From positions 65,121,660 to 65,185,659 of the forward strand of contig CAMTDV010000028.1 of the NCBI GenBank assembly GCA_947069175.1: 64,000 nt of DNA. Direction: 5' to 3'. Shown in pieces: positions 12,190 through 23,162 of the stretch. The DNA is from Scalesia atractyloides (Eukaryota; Streptophyta; Magnoliopsida; Asterales; Asteraceae). How positions within the stretch are numbered: position 1 is the stretch's first letter; each line of letters starts with the position of its first letter. The notes beneath the pieces were generated by a model that was given only the letters and a program-made list of their open reading frames with translations, was not told the origin of the DNA and made no database searches. The translations under genes and the position numbers were made by a program.

Positions 12190-12307
12190 ACTTGTATGAT
12201 TTGTTATCTTTCCAACTAACTTTCTGTTTATGCAATTAACACATATTTTTACTTGTATGATTTGTTATCTTTCCAATTAACTTTTTGTTTATGCAATTCA
12301 TACATTA
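12190..12307. repeat. 61-bp tandem duplication
   Basis: ACTTGTATGATTTGTTATCT begins at 12190 and again at 12251, each followed by TTCCAAYTAACTTTYTGTTTATGCAATT. Two units, few differences. Confidence 0.9.
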
Positions 12308-13425
12308 GTGAAAACATGATCCTAAAACATCTTACAAAAAAAAGAGGCGTCCACCTCTATGTTGTGTTTTTTAGGAAAATTTTAAGAAACTGCGTTATTA
12401 AACCTAAAACTAAACGTAAATTATTTATTATTACCGACATAATTTAAGCATTGTTTAAAATATTTATTATAAAATACACCAAATCAAAAGTTAATAAAAA
12501 AACAAAATCCGGGCTTGAAAAGGAACAAAATGACTGATTTTGATGGACCAATCTTGGGCTTTATTGAGTTGAATCTTTGTACATGTCTAATTGTCTAGTT
12601 TGAGTGATCCATTGGTATTACTTTCGGATATGTTGATGTTTGTTTTTTGTCAAGGCCCCTCCATTTTCACCACAAGCCCAATGTGAGGGTTGCTTTAAAA
12701 CAAGCCATATGAGTGAAAGCGAGAGTGAGATTTTGACACATAAAATGTGAGAGAGAATCAATTATTAATTACACATGTCAGAAAACTACATGTTCTCTTT
12801 ACACATTCATAATATATATCCCTTTAAGTACACATGTAAGGAAACCACATGTTCTCTTTACTCATTCGTACTATCTATCCCTAATTTACACCCGTAAGCA
12901 CTCTCGTATTAGACACAGAAGAAAATAGTTATTGTGCAGTGTGATGATCACATGAATCGATATTTGAAACACATTAAACAGAAAAATCAAAGTTATGCAA
13001 TTTGTTGTGTAGTAACTAATTCACATGTATCGGAGTACTTGTTTGTGTGTACTACCATATACTATTAACTTGTGTAACAAAGTTTTAACTGATAACTAAA
13101 TGATACAAGAATCATATTTAAATATCTACTTTTTATGTCTAGTACTAAAGTATACTAGACATGCTAGCTTTATATACAATTATATATCTACTTAGACTAT
13201 GTGTAGTTGAGATTAAAATTAATGCTTCTTCTTTTGACATGAATTCACATATGGTATATAAGGCATCATGAGGCTTTAAATTAAAAAGGGGTATAGTGGT
13301 ATAATGCCCAACAATAATTACCCAAATATTATCTTTTAAAAAAATAAAAACAAATAGTGTTAGTTGGAAGCTTCTTATTGGACAAACAAAAGTGGATGAG
13401 ACGTGTTAAAAAGAACGGCAAACAC
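12308..13425. other. AT-rich spacer, no gene seen
   Basis: No convincing exon or element boundary. Two related 60-bp words with ACATGT-AGGAAACCACATGTTCTCTTTAC occur near 12775 and 12830, a short imperfect duplication. Confidence 0.5.
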
Positions 13426-13925
13426 ATTTTTTGGACAAAAAACCGCCCCGGGGGGTGGAGGCGGTGTGAGAGCGTTTTATGGCATTATTGGGCTTAAACA
13501 CGCCTAAAACTCGTTCCACTACGGATGGTCTTAATACACAACTATATATCTATTTATGTTTTTGTTCATCTATATAATAAATGGTATATGAATAAGAATC
13601 AATTATCTACTTTTATCCCATGTATCTTTAAGCCATTTTTAATTGGTTTCACCAAATGCGATGTCACATCACAGCCACGTAGGCAAAGTGGTTTCGTTTT
13701 CACATTCACTAAATGTGTGTAATGGTTTCATTAAAGTTTCACTTTTTAAACTTTTTTTATAAGAAAGAACGGTGAGTTGGAGGGTTTTGAATGGTTGAAA
13801 AAAACAATTTCATTCGCATCCTTGTTCAACGCTCGTGAATTGCCCCATGCCTTTGCCCATGACGCCCCACGAGGGAGGTGTTTCATGCCCAACTTAGGTG
13901 ACATGGAGCGGGGCGTTAAACTATA
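13426..13925. mobile_element. MITE-like terminal fragments
   Basis: Two GC-rich islands in AT-rich sequence, CCGCCCCGGGGGGTGGAGGC (about 13443) and, at 13855-13920, a block with GACGCCCCACGAGGGAGG and GGAGCGGGGCGTTAA, resemble the ends of non-autonomous DNA transposons common in composites. The words CACTACGGATGGTCTTAA (from about 13517) fit an element end. I could not pair the termini, so limits and superfamily are uncertain. Confidence 0.3.
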
Positions 13926-14089
13926 ACATTTAGTCTTATAAATGTCTTTCAAAAAAATAAATTATACATAAAAATTAAAAAAAATTATTCATAACAAATT
14001 ATTTGTAAAACAACCTCAAGAATCTACTGTTTATCCTCACATACCTCTAAAATTTCTTTTCGTATATTTGTATAACATTCTTTAATCAA

Positions 14090-14695
14090 AGGCGCCAATA
14101 CCCATATCAGGATTAGACCCATTTCGATGATAGTCGCCTTATCTACAAAATGATGGGGTCCTGAAGCAGTCTGACGTGGTTCGCCAACGGTTGCTAACTT
14201 TCTTTCAAATAAGATCTGTCCCAGCTGGCATTATTCTTTAAACCACCTTCTCTTGATGTAGAAAAATCCCCTTTAATGTTGAGCCTCTTTTCAGACCGGC
14301 AAGTTGAGCCCATCATCTTTTCAGAGGAATCGACTAATCATCTTATCTGAATGAGATCGGAAAGAGAGGAGGTAGCCCAAATCTTCCAATATGCTTAACA
14401 CAAACTACTTTAGTGCAAACCAGAAGGACTGGAGCTGTGGATTGGGGAAGGCTTTCCTTCTTTGTTGCCCAAAAAGCCATTATGGATAAAGCAGGCTATG
14501 GCCATGGAAGAAAGCCTTTCGAGCCGTTTGTGATCTCGTATATTTTGCTTCTCCGACATCTTACTGCTGGGATAAAGCTTTTCCTCTGCAGGGGCCTTTG
14601 AACACCGTGATTGATGAGTGGGTAGGTGGGTTAGGTGCACCTCTCGCCCAGTGGGAAGTAATAAGGCTAGTCTCCCCCCCTGAATAACAATTTTT
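14090..14695. other. possible mitochondrial DNA insertion (NUMT)
   Basis: This ~600-bp island has balanced base composition and clean edges in otherwise very AT-rich spacer. Its wording (for example ACCCATTTCGATGATAGTCG and GAGATCGGAAAGAGAGGAGG) looks like non-coding plant mitochondrial DNA and carries no repeat or transposon ends. This is an impression, not a match. Confidence 0.35.
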
Positions 14696-14699
14696 ATGT

Positions 14700-15383
14700 A
14701 AATCAAATTCGAGCAACTACTTTTTATACTCGCGTATCCCTAAAATTTATTTTGTATGACAATAATAAATTACACATGAATCGGATTTAAGTATCTGCTT
14801 TCTATACTCGCGACCTATAAATGTCTTTTTGTGCGTCTATAATTTATTACACATGAATGAGATTCAACTCAAGTACTAGTTTTTATATTCGTGTATCCCT
14901 AAAATATCTTTTTATATGTGTGAAAAATTATATATGAATCAGACTCGAAACATCCATTTTTGTTACTTCATATTATGTGTATCTCAATAAAAGAGTTGTC
15001 TTTGGTCTGCCTGATAGATGTACAATTACTCGATTAGAGTATATAATTTTATTATTACATAAATCATCATTTACAAATTCTTATGGGACTAAAAAAACGA
15101 CAATGATCTCATATATAATTATTTTCTTAAACCAAAGTCAACTAGTTAACACAACCATCTTAAAAAATTCACACTACATAACAAAATCAACTTGGTTTTT
15201 AAAGCAGTGGTCCCAAAGCGCAGCTTGAAAAAGAATGAACCACAGGTACTTTTTCTGTAACGCCTACCTTTTCAATTTCCATTTCAAATTCAAATTAAAA
15301 TTATTGCAGCAAAACTTATGAACTTGTGACAAAAACCATCTTCTGCTTTGTTTTCTACTGTAAATTTTGTCATCTTTTTCAAC
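14700..15383. other. spacer and upstream region of the TPX2-like gene
   Basis: AT-rich. Four loosely similar words with TATACTCGCG / ATCCCTAAAAT at 14725, 14800 and 14890 suggest a degraded tandem repeat. The last ~150 bp before 15384 would hold the promoter and 5' UTR; I see no clear TATA box. Confidence 0.45.
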
Positions 15384-17969
15384 ATGGGAGAACCAGCTTG
15401 TCTCATGCGTTCTTTCTCTTACAACCACACTAGAATACCCAGCAATCAGGTTAGTCTTTTATCAATTCCACTTGTTCATGAATCTTGCACATCACCTGTT
15501 CGATGAAATGCCCCAATGAGTTCAACTTTTGTTCAACAGTCAAAACCATGTCTTTTTTCGTTTTCTCTTCATACCCATGTGATATCTTGATCACAAGAGG
15601 TTTTTAATTGTTTTAAAGATATCAATTTTGAAAAAGGCTCAACCTTTTTTTTATTTTATATTTATGTATCTTTAGATTAAGATGATGCAGGGGAGTTATG
15701 CACATGGTCTTGGTCCTCTTGGAGGGTGTTACAGTACGGTTGAGTTCATGTCGGATTCATCAGGCTGTGAGAAATGGTCAAATGTTTCTAAAAAATGTTA
15801 TGTTGAAGAAGCCAAGAGTTACACCCAGCCTGGATCTGTTGCTGAGAAGAAAGCTTTCTTTGATGCTTATTACAAGAAAATTGCCGCCCAAAAAGCCGCT
15901 GCAGCTGCCTTACTAGAGCAAGAAAAGGCGGTTGCCGCTGCGGCTGCGGAAGCTGAAGCCCAGCGAGTTACTAGTAAGGTTGTAGATTTGGCAATTGACA
16001 ATAACATAGATGCAGATACTAAGAATACAGACTCGCTTAATTTTATAAATCTTCAGGTGTATAAAAAGGAGAGACCATTGTTAAAGGTGCTGCATTTTTG
16101 TTACAACAATCGTTTTCGTTCTTTTTGTTATGTGAAATAAATTGGTAAAATTTGAGTATTTATAATATTACAGTCAAAACCGGATGCCGATAAGGAGGTT
16201 AGGCGACCGATAATCACGAAGAAACCTGCAAGTTCTTCATGGGTGGCTTCCACCCATCACAAAAAAGACAAATTCAGCACTCGAAGAACCACAAATGTTA
16301 TTACAGATGATTACACTGATGGTCTAAGGATACATGGGGATAAAATGAATTCTAGTTTTCTAAAAGAATATTGCAGAAAAAACCAAAGCACAAAGCCTAC
16401 GTCAAGTGTTAATTCCACCCCTCAACGAGCTGTAACGCCTATGAGAACCCCTGCAAAGGTGCTTTTCATAATCGTATACGTTTAATTGTCATTTGCTAAC
16501 TCAGGCATAGTAAGATACTAAGATTATCTTTTGTTTTTGTTACAGGCATTTGTAAACGGGGTTAATACCACCCCAAAGCGCTCTGTAACACCTATGAAAA
16601 CCCCTGCGAAGGTGGCTTTTTTTATTAAATACGTTATAATGTCATTTGCTAATTCAGGGGAAGTAATTTTATCTTTGGTTTTTGTTACAGCATTTGTATA
16701 TGGGGTTAATTCCACCCCTAAACGCGCTGTAACGCCTACGAAAACTCCTGCGAAGGTGGCTTTTTATCGTATACGTTATATCGTCGCTTGCTAATTCATG
16801 CAAAGTAATTTTATATTTAGTTTTTGCTACAGGCATCTGTAAGTGGAATTAATTCCACTCCTAAACGCACTGTAACGCCTTTGAAAACCCCTGCGAAGGT
16901 ATCAGATTTTTTATCGAATATGTTATAATGTCATTTGGTAATTCAAGTAAAGCAAGATTATCTTTTGTTCCAGGCTTTTGTAAATGGGGTTAATTCCACC
17001 CCTAAACGCGCTGTAACGCCTATGAGAACCCCTGCGAAGGTGGCTTTTTTTATTGTATACATTATACTGTCATTTGCTAATTCAGGCAAAGTAATTCTAT
17101 CTTTGGTTTTTCCTACAGGCATTTGTAAATGAGGTTAATTCTACCTTTAAACGCGCTATAACGCCTATGAAAACCCCTGTGAAGGTGGCTTTTTTTTAAC
17201 CGAAAACGTTATAATGTCATTTGCTAATTCAAGCAAAGTAATTTTATTTTTGTTTTTGTTACAGGCATTTGTAAACGGGGTTAATACCACCCCAAAGCGC
17301 GCTGTAACACCTATGAAAACCCCTGCGAAGGTGGCTTTTTTTATTAAATACGTTATAATGTCATTGCTAATTCAGGGGAAGTAATTTTATCTTTGGTTTT
17401 TGTTACAGGCATTTGTAAACGGGGTTAATTCCACCCCTAAACGCGCTGTAACGCCTATGAAAACCCCTGCGAAGGTGATTTTTTTTATCGAATACATTAT
17501 AATGTCATTTGCTAATTCAGGCAAAGTAAGATTATCTTTGGTTCTTCTTTCAGACATTTGTAAATGGGGTAAATAAGCAACCTTCAGCAACCCTTTCAGT
17601 AGATAGAAGGTAAATATGTGTGTGTGTATATTTATGTCATCATCACACTTAGTAAGTCCCACCAATAGCAAAGCTAAGGTAGGGTCTGAGGAGGGCAAGA
17701 ACTAAGATGTAGACAGCCTTACCTCTACCCCGTAGGAATAGAGAGGCTGCTTCCAGTGAGACCCCTGGCTCGATAGTAGTTTTGCATCAAGCCTTGGACA
17801 TAAGGCACATAACACTCAGCAATTGAGACAAAGACCGATTAGTGCATGTACCCCTTGTCTTTCGGCTATCAACGCCGCCACATCATGATGCATGATTAAC
17901 CATCCTCCTCTGTTAACATATTTTCACGAAATTAGTAAAATAACGCTAAAATTAGTGCACTTTCACTTT

Positions 17970-18002
<33 letters not shown>

Positions 18003-19007
18003 CGCCCCACACATATATACATTATATGCGCATACCGCAAGCGGGGCGTAAGAGCTTATATTTATGTATGTAACGAAAAAACCAATGTATCATCTATATG
18101 ACTGAAAATGTGTAATTTTTATTGAATAGTTCAGAGTCATTCAGTTCTTATATAAGCAAATTGAAATCTCCAACTATATCGTCTCCCTTCGTGTTGAGGA
18201 CAGACGATAGAGCTGCAAGAAGAAAACAGGCAAGAAATAAATTCATTTCGTATCGAATAGTTTCTATTTAATTAACTATATTATCTAATTTTATATCTCA
18301 ATTTCAGATGCTCGAAGAGAAATTTAATGAGAAGCAAGCAAAAGTAGTGCCACAGAAAGCACAGTTTAAGGTTATAATCCTTCACATATCTATAAACAGA
18401 TGTTAAAAATTTTATGAGTGAAATGTCATTTTTGTCCCTGAGGTTTGGCCAGTTTTACGACTTTTGTCCAAAGGTTTGTTTTTCCGCATCTGGATCCAAA
18501 AGGTTTAAAGTCTTGCCATTTTCATCCGGCTCGTTAACTCCATCCATTTTCTCCGCTAAATCAGGCGTTTTTCCGTCTTTTTTGTTAACTTAAAGGGCAA
18601 TTTGGTCTTTTTCAATTGCACTTTAAGTTAGCAAAACGGACAGAAATACCTCTGGCATAACGTAGAAAAATGGATGGAGTTAACGAGCCGGATGAAAATG
18701 GCAAGATTTTAAACCATTTGGATCTGGATGCGGAAAAACAAACCTTTGGACAAAAGTCGCAAAACTGGCCAAACCTCAGGGATGAAAATGACATTTACTC
18801 ATAAATTTATTATATGATTATGGTTCCTAAAATTGTAAAAAAAATGTGGTGTTGTAGGAGAAAGCAGAATTTAGAACAATGCACGAAAGCTCTTATTTTA
18901 AAGCTCCACCATTGCCCGACTTTTATAAGGGACAAGGAACACCCGAAAAGATTCTTGAAGCAATCCAAATTCGTTCACATTACGAGAAACACCCAAGAAG
19001 GTTCTAG
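15384..19007 (+). CDS. TPX2/WVD2-like microtubule-associated protein (MDP40/WDL7 type), 14 exons
   Basis: Exons read: 15384-15449, 15676-16056, 16174-16458, 16546-16611, 16691-16755 (damaged), 16833-16898, 16974-17039, 17119-17184, 17265-17330, 17409-17474, 17554-17609, 18130-18229, 18308-18370, 18858-19007. Leaving out the damaged exon gives 498 residues. The start MGEPACLMRSFSY, the motif YVEEAKSYTQPGSVAEKKAF, an Ala-rich coiled coil, and a C-terminal TPX2-type block (RTDDRAARRKQ, MLEEKFNEKQAK, then PPLPDFYKG and HPRRF-stop) place it with plant WVD2-like/MDP40 proteins, which bind cortical microtubules. Exon 12 ends CAG|GCAAG, a GC-AG intron at the RRKQ|MLEEKF junction. The middle is an amplified exon array (separate entry). 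Intron 11 carries a SINE-like repeat and a 30-C run, intron 13 a MITE. The final exon keeps phase 0. Confidence 0.85.
16546..17609 (+). repeat. tandem array of seven 66-nt exons in 141-146-bp exon-intron units
   Basis: Exon starts at 16546, 16691, 16833, 16974, 17119, 17265, 17409 and the partial 17554 are 145, 142, 141, 145, 146, 144 and 145 bp apart. Each full unit has a 66-nt phase-0 exon coding AFVNG-VNSTPKRAVTPMKTPAK or a close variant, a GTGGCTTTTTTTAT donor side, a TTTGCTAAT branch-site-like word and a TTTTTGTTACAG acceptor. The seed of the motif is the end of exon 3 (SSVNSTPQRAVTPMRTPAK). Exon 5 lacks one base and is 65 nt. The introns are as similar as the exons, so the array grew by recent unequal exchange or slippage of whole units. 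The peptide is rich in TP sites next to Lys/Arg. Confidence 0.93.
17632..17890 (+). mobile_element. SINE-like repeat in intron 11 of the TPX2-like gene
   Basis: The core GGTAGGGTCTGAGGAGGG, then CAGCCTTACCTCTACCCCGT and AGAGAGGCTGCTTCCAGTG with AGACCC, is a dispersed plant repeat that I associate with the conserved 3' domain of angiosperm SINEs (Angio domain); the name is from memory. No A/B-box head could be delimited, so the copy may be truncated. Confidence 0.5.
17972..18001 (+). repeat. poly-C run (30 C)
   Basis: Thirty consecutive C residues lie in intron 11. The length is likely to be unstable and hard to sequence. Confidence 0.95.
18411..18808. mobile_element. MITE with ~135-bp terminal inverted repeats, in intron 13
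   Basis: The left side (GTCCCTGAGGTTTGGCCAG, CCAAAGGTTTGTTTTTCCGC, TCGTTAACTCCATCCATTTT) returns as its reverse complement on the right, with only a short central part containing CAATTTGGTCTTTTTCAATT. The element is a near-complete foldback. A second copy sits in an intron of the ATP12 gene (31929-32359). I have seen this sequence widely in composites; the superfamily is not certain and no target duplication could be separated from the inverted repeat. Confidence 0.85.
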
Positions 19008-19327
19008 AAGACTTTTGGAGAAATAGCAATCATAACTGTATCTTTAGTAGCAGGTATTGTGTGTCATGAAAACATGTCACCAAATATCAGCATTGACCTA
19101 TAATTGTCCCAAGGCAGAATGCACCATATTTACATGTGCATTGTAGTTAACAAATGTTAATGTAACACACACTTACGATCAAGAAGCACTTAACAAGTTC
19201 TGAACTGTCATATATATATATGTATGTATATATGGAGAGATATGTGTGTGTATTACATATCTATGTATGTATGCATTCAAATACTAAATGATATACAAAT
19301 CGTAGGAGATTCACTAGCAAAATGATG
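19008..19327. other. convergent 3' intergenic region
   Basis: This 320-bp gap holds the 3' UTRs of two tail-to-tail genes. It has (AT/GT)-rich microsatellite words near 19210-19260 and no other recognisable feature. Confidence 0.6.
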
Positions 19328-21527
19328 TTAAACATGTTGTGACGATGTGACAAGTGACACATGGTTTACTGGATCAGGACTCGGAGATCTCTCTGATTTC
19401 TTCTTAGGATATAGCAAATAATGTTGCACGATAAACAACACGTCGAAGAAGATAGAGACCTGCATATATTGAATTGTTTAACATACTTTAGAATATAATT
19501 TTATTTATCATTTTTCGAGTTCCGTTTTCAGTAGTAGCTAAATGAGTCAATGATAATATGATATGCTTGAGGTCATGACACATACCAAAGAAAGCAATGT
19601 CTTGCCTATATTTCCAAAGAAATTCACCCACGAATCTGCGAACATGAGCTAACATCATCTTAGTTCATGATTCATGCTAACGCCTTGATAAATAAAACTT
19701 GTGGAAAAATATAACATACGTTGGTCGAAAGATTGAACCGCCATTTGACCATAATTTGTCAATCCACCAAGCAGATCAAGCAATATGTTACCAATGCTGA
19801 ACCCAGTTGTGCTCTTCCTTTTAAAGTTCATAATTGCCTGAACCCATGAAGTTTAGTTGGATATATCTACGGGCTTAAATAGAAGCAGAAATCTTTTTAT
19901 CTTATCTCAAACGAGTCATATGAAAAATTATTTGTAATCTTTTAATTCAAATATAATTAATTAATATTGTAATGCTCTTGTTTTCATAATGGCATTTAAC
20001 ACACTAATCAAGTGTTTCGAGAAATAGGAAAAAAAAGTGTTTCTTCGACCCAAAACGGTAATTCAATCAGGCTGGCCTGTCTATCTTGCCACCTCTGACA
20101 TATGTGAAAAAAAAACTTACTTGAGGTATGTACTTGATGGCAGTCATGGAAACCTGCAACATGCTGCCATTAACAACATAAAATGGAGGTTAGGCTTCAT
20201 ATTGAACAAATCATCAAGGATAGTAGTATAATTGACCACACACGAAATATACGAAAACATTTATGATTACGGGAGATGAATCTTACTTAAAGCAGGAAAC
20301 GAGCCACAACCAAGAATGCGTTGGTATGGCTATAAAAACACAAATTGCGACAATCGTCCACGCTCCTGTAACTATGGCCATAGTAATCTTGGAGACCGTT
20401 TGAGATCCACGCTATATGTTCAAATATAATAACCGTCAACGTGGTCTCTTTTTTAAAATTTACAAAACTCAAAGAATGATCTAAAATACATTTGAAATCC
20501 CATTAATTTGATTATACTATACTTACATCATAAATGGCGATCTGGAACAAGGTAAATGCGGTTAGCAAAACCGCGTGGCTGGAGAAAGCAACATCATTTG
20601 CAGCTACTGGTATTGTATACAAGGTAAAGAGATGAACATAGATCAATGACTAAGTACTGAAACTATTTGAATGACTAGTACCCAAATTTGATCATAAAAT
20701 CTCATATCATGAAAAATGACAAGTTGAACAACAAAATTACCACAATGAATACCAATTTACGCCTTTGTGGTGGGCGAATTAGATCATGACACATGTCCTC
20801 ATTGAGCAAAAACTCATCTTATGGTGATCTAGAGTGTATTTTCACCCAATGAGTCACTATCAAGCCCAATGATGACAAGTTTGTGATCTGGTCCGCCCCC
20901 TTACTGCAGTGCCCAAAGATGTCACGTGTAATTGTTTTATTGGTTAAAAAAGTCAATGTTAATGTTTCCAAATAACGTAGTCAAAGATTATGGTTGCAAA
21001 TTACTTAATCAATGTTCATTTTGCTAATTTGACGACAACATGTCCATTTCATGATTCTCCCAAATTATTAACTACCAAAAAATCCCTAGTGAATTTTTTT
21101 AAAAGAGGCAAAATCAAATTCTAGCATGAAGATAAACAAGATACAATGATCCAAAAAAACCCGAACCTGTTTGGATCCATATTTCCTATAATACTGACGT
21201 TGAACCGCAGAGCTAAAGTAGACCGACGCATTATATATGAGATAAGACGAATGCTTAGTCAAGTTCAACAACACAAAGTCAAAATTCAGCCCCACCACAC
21301 TGCAAATTCAATCCCCAACTCAAAAAATTCAGTCTCAACAGTTCAAACTTCAAAATAACTTCATCAAAAAAATAAAATTCAAGTACAATCATATAAACAA
21401 TCATTACCTTTTCCTCCTATAATTCAAAACAACCTGCGGATAAAAGCTGATCGACCACGCAACAAAAGCAATCCACCCGAAAACATTCGATAACACCTCG
21501 AGCCCCGTTGAATTCCATGAACTCATT
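19328..21527 (-). CDS. cystinosin homolog (PQ-loop transporter), 8 exons, possibly damaged
   Basis: Exons on the minus strand: 21408-21527, 21167-21299, 20527-20616, 20287-20411, 20121-20163, 19720-19837, 19586-19635, 19328-19459. The product, about 269 residues, follows plant cystinosin throughout: MSSWNSTGLEVLSN, GWIAFVAWSISFYPQVVLNY (first PQ loop), VVGLNFDFVLLNLTKHSSY, IPVAANDVAFSSHAVLLTA, IPTHSWLWLVS, AIKYIPQ (second PQ loop), STTGFSIGNILLDLLGG, SIFFDVLFIVQHYLLYP, and a short tail ending SSQHV. Family members are seven-helix proteins that export cystine with protons from lysosome or vacuole. Two lesions: an extra A in the run 21480-21484 shifts the frame after LSNVF, and the exon 3 acceptor reads TTGTAT instead of an AG. 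Either this is a young pseudogene or the assembly has errors. An ATG within the run could restart translation in the correct frame. Confidence 0.85.
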
Positions 21528-22032
21528 CTCTCACTATTTAAACTGTAAATCTATAACCAAATTGATAGTGTTATAGCATAAGACATCATGATGTCTGCAT
21601 TTATGTGCTTTTGGATAGTGGAACTACTGTGGAAGTTCAAGTGGTAAGTAATGTCGTTTAGCGCCAATTTTTATGAACCAAATGTCAATTTTCTGTTGGG
21701 ATGTAAGTTGCTTTGCGTAAATGTGTATATATTTTCGAAATGTAGTTTATAAAATAATATATATTTGATTTTAATGGCATAAGGTATGGTGTGTATTTGT
21801 TTTTTGTTCATTTGAAGATATATATTGTGTCCTGACGTGTTTCGGAAATTAATGGGATGTGTTATATACGTATGAGCTGATGAAGGGTGTCGTCTAGAAG
21901 TTTAAAAATTTGAATGATATGAGTAGTGGTAATTTTAATTTCTTTGGGTAAAGGGATCAATAGTTGAAGTTTGTTAATATTGATTTGCAAATAAAATTGA
22001 TGTGACGTGGAAGGTGAGCATTTTACGGTTTA
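21528..22032. other. upstream region of the cystinosin gene
   Basis: AT-rich, about 500 bp between the cystinosin start and the LTR at 22033. It should hold the minus-strand promoter. No clear TATA box or other element recognised. Confidence 0.5.
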
Positions 22033-22992
22033 TGTAAGACCCTAACATGTTTTAACTGAAAAGACGCAGCGGAAATATGAACCATAAAATTTCTTTCTTT
22101 ATAAATGATTTGACATACTCGAATGTCCACATATGTTTTTCTCTAAAAGAATTACAACATTCATCTTTATTTATCGTATCGTTCATATAAAAATGACAAC
22201 TATGTGATTATCCTTTTCCTACAATCATTGCTCTTTCGTTCAATCTACAACGCTTGTCCTCAGTGATGATAGATAAAATCGGTGAAATCCTGTGACCACC
22301 ACATACAACCAACACGTTAGTATGTGGTGACAATCGAATATAAACTATTGTATAAGCTAAATTGTCCACAATACATTCTAACTGCGTATGTTACTTCAAT
22401 CGATCATCCTTTTAACTTTCAATCATCTCAATACGGTATCGACTCTTCGAGAGACTGACGTTCATATACATGCACTTCCAAACATACTTAATAATAACAT
22501 GGTTAGCAAACCCGTAATCTTCAACATATTCAAACGCTACATCTTTGTAAAAGGAACGCCAATCATTTGTATGCATCCACTTTAAGCACAACACAAGTAT
22601 ACCCTTTTACATAAACATGTACATGCATACCTATCTTTTACTCACATTACACCTACTAGTTCATACGACTTACACCCACTATGATTCCAAATACATTCAT
22701 ACTTACACACAATCCCGTTCACTCAAACATATTCAACATACTACACCTGTTCATGCATATAATCAATAGACAATAGACATACTTTTAAACAAGTTCCGTC
22801 CCTTCGCATGTATAACACGATTGTATGTTCAAGATTTAATCACTTACTTAGATGTGTGTGTGTATATATATCTCGTGAGAACTCGAAATCATTAATCGTA
22901 TGCATGCGACATAATTGAGTTTTTACCACCTTTTTTATAGGTTATGCTTCTTTCCGGAAACTTATCGGGAACCTGTATTCGTTGCCAGAGCC

Positions 22993-23162
22993 CGTCGTAA
23001 GCTACGCTCCTCCTACCGTAGCTTATGGTGGGGACCTTATGCAAAACAGAATTCTCCTGCTGTAAGCTACGGTTTACCCACCGTAACTTGCGGTAGTATC
23101 TTCCTGCCAAAAACCAACACCCTACCGTAGGCTACGGTCAACTACCGTAGCTTACGGTGGAC
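22993..23162. repeat. cluster of CCGTAAGCTACGG palindromic words (older LTR)
   Basis: Within 170 bp there are about six versions of the 15-mer ACCGTAAGCTACGGT or its reverse complement, for example at 23014, 23070 and 23122-23160. Pairs face each other and can form hairpins. The same cluster is in the nested LTR at 26668-26832. Confidence 0.85.
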
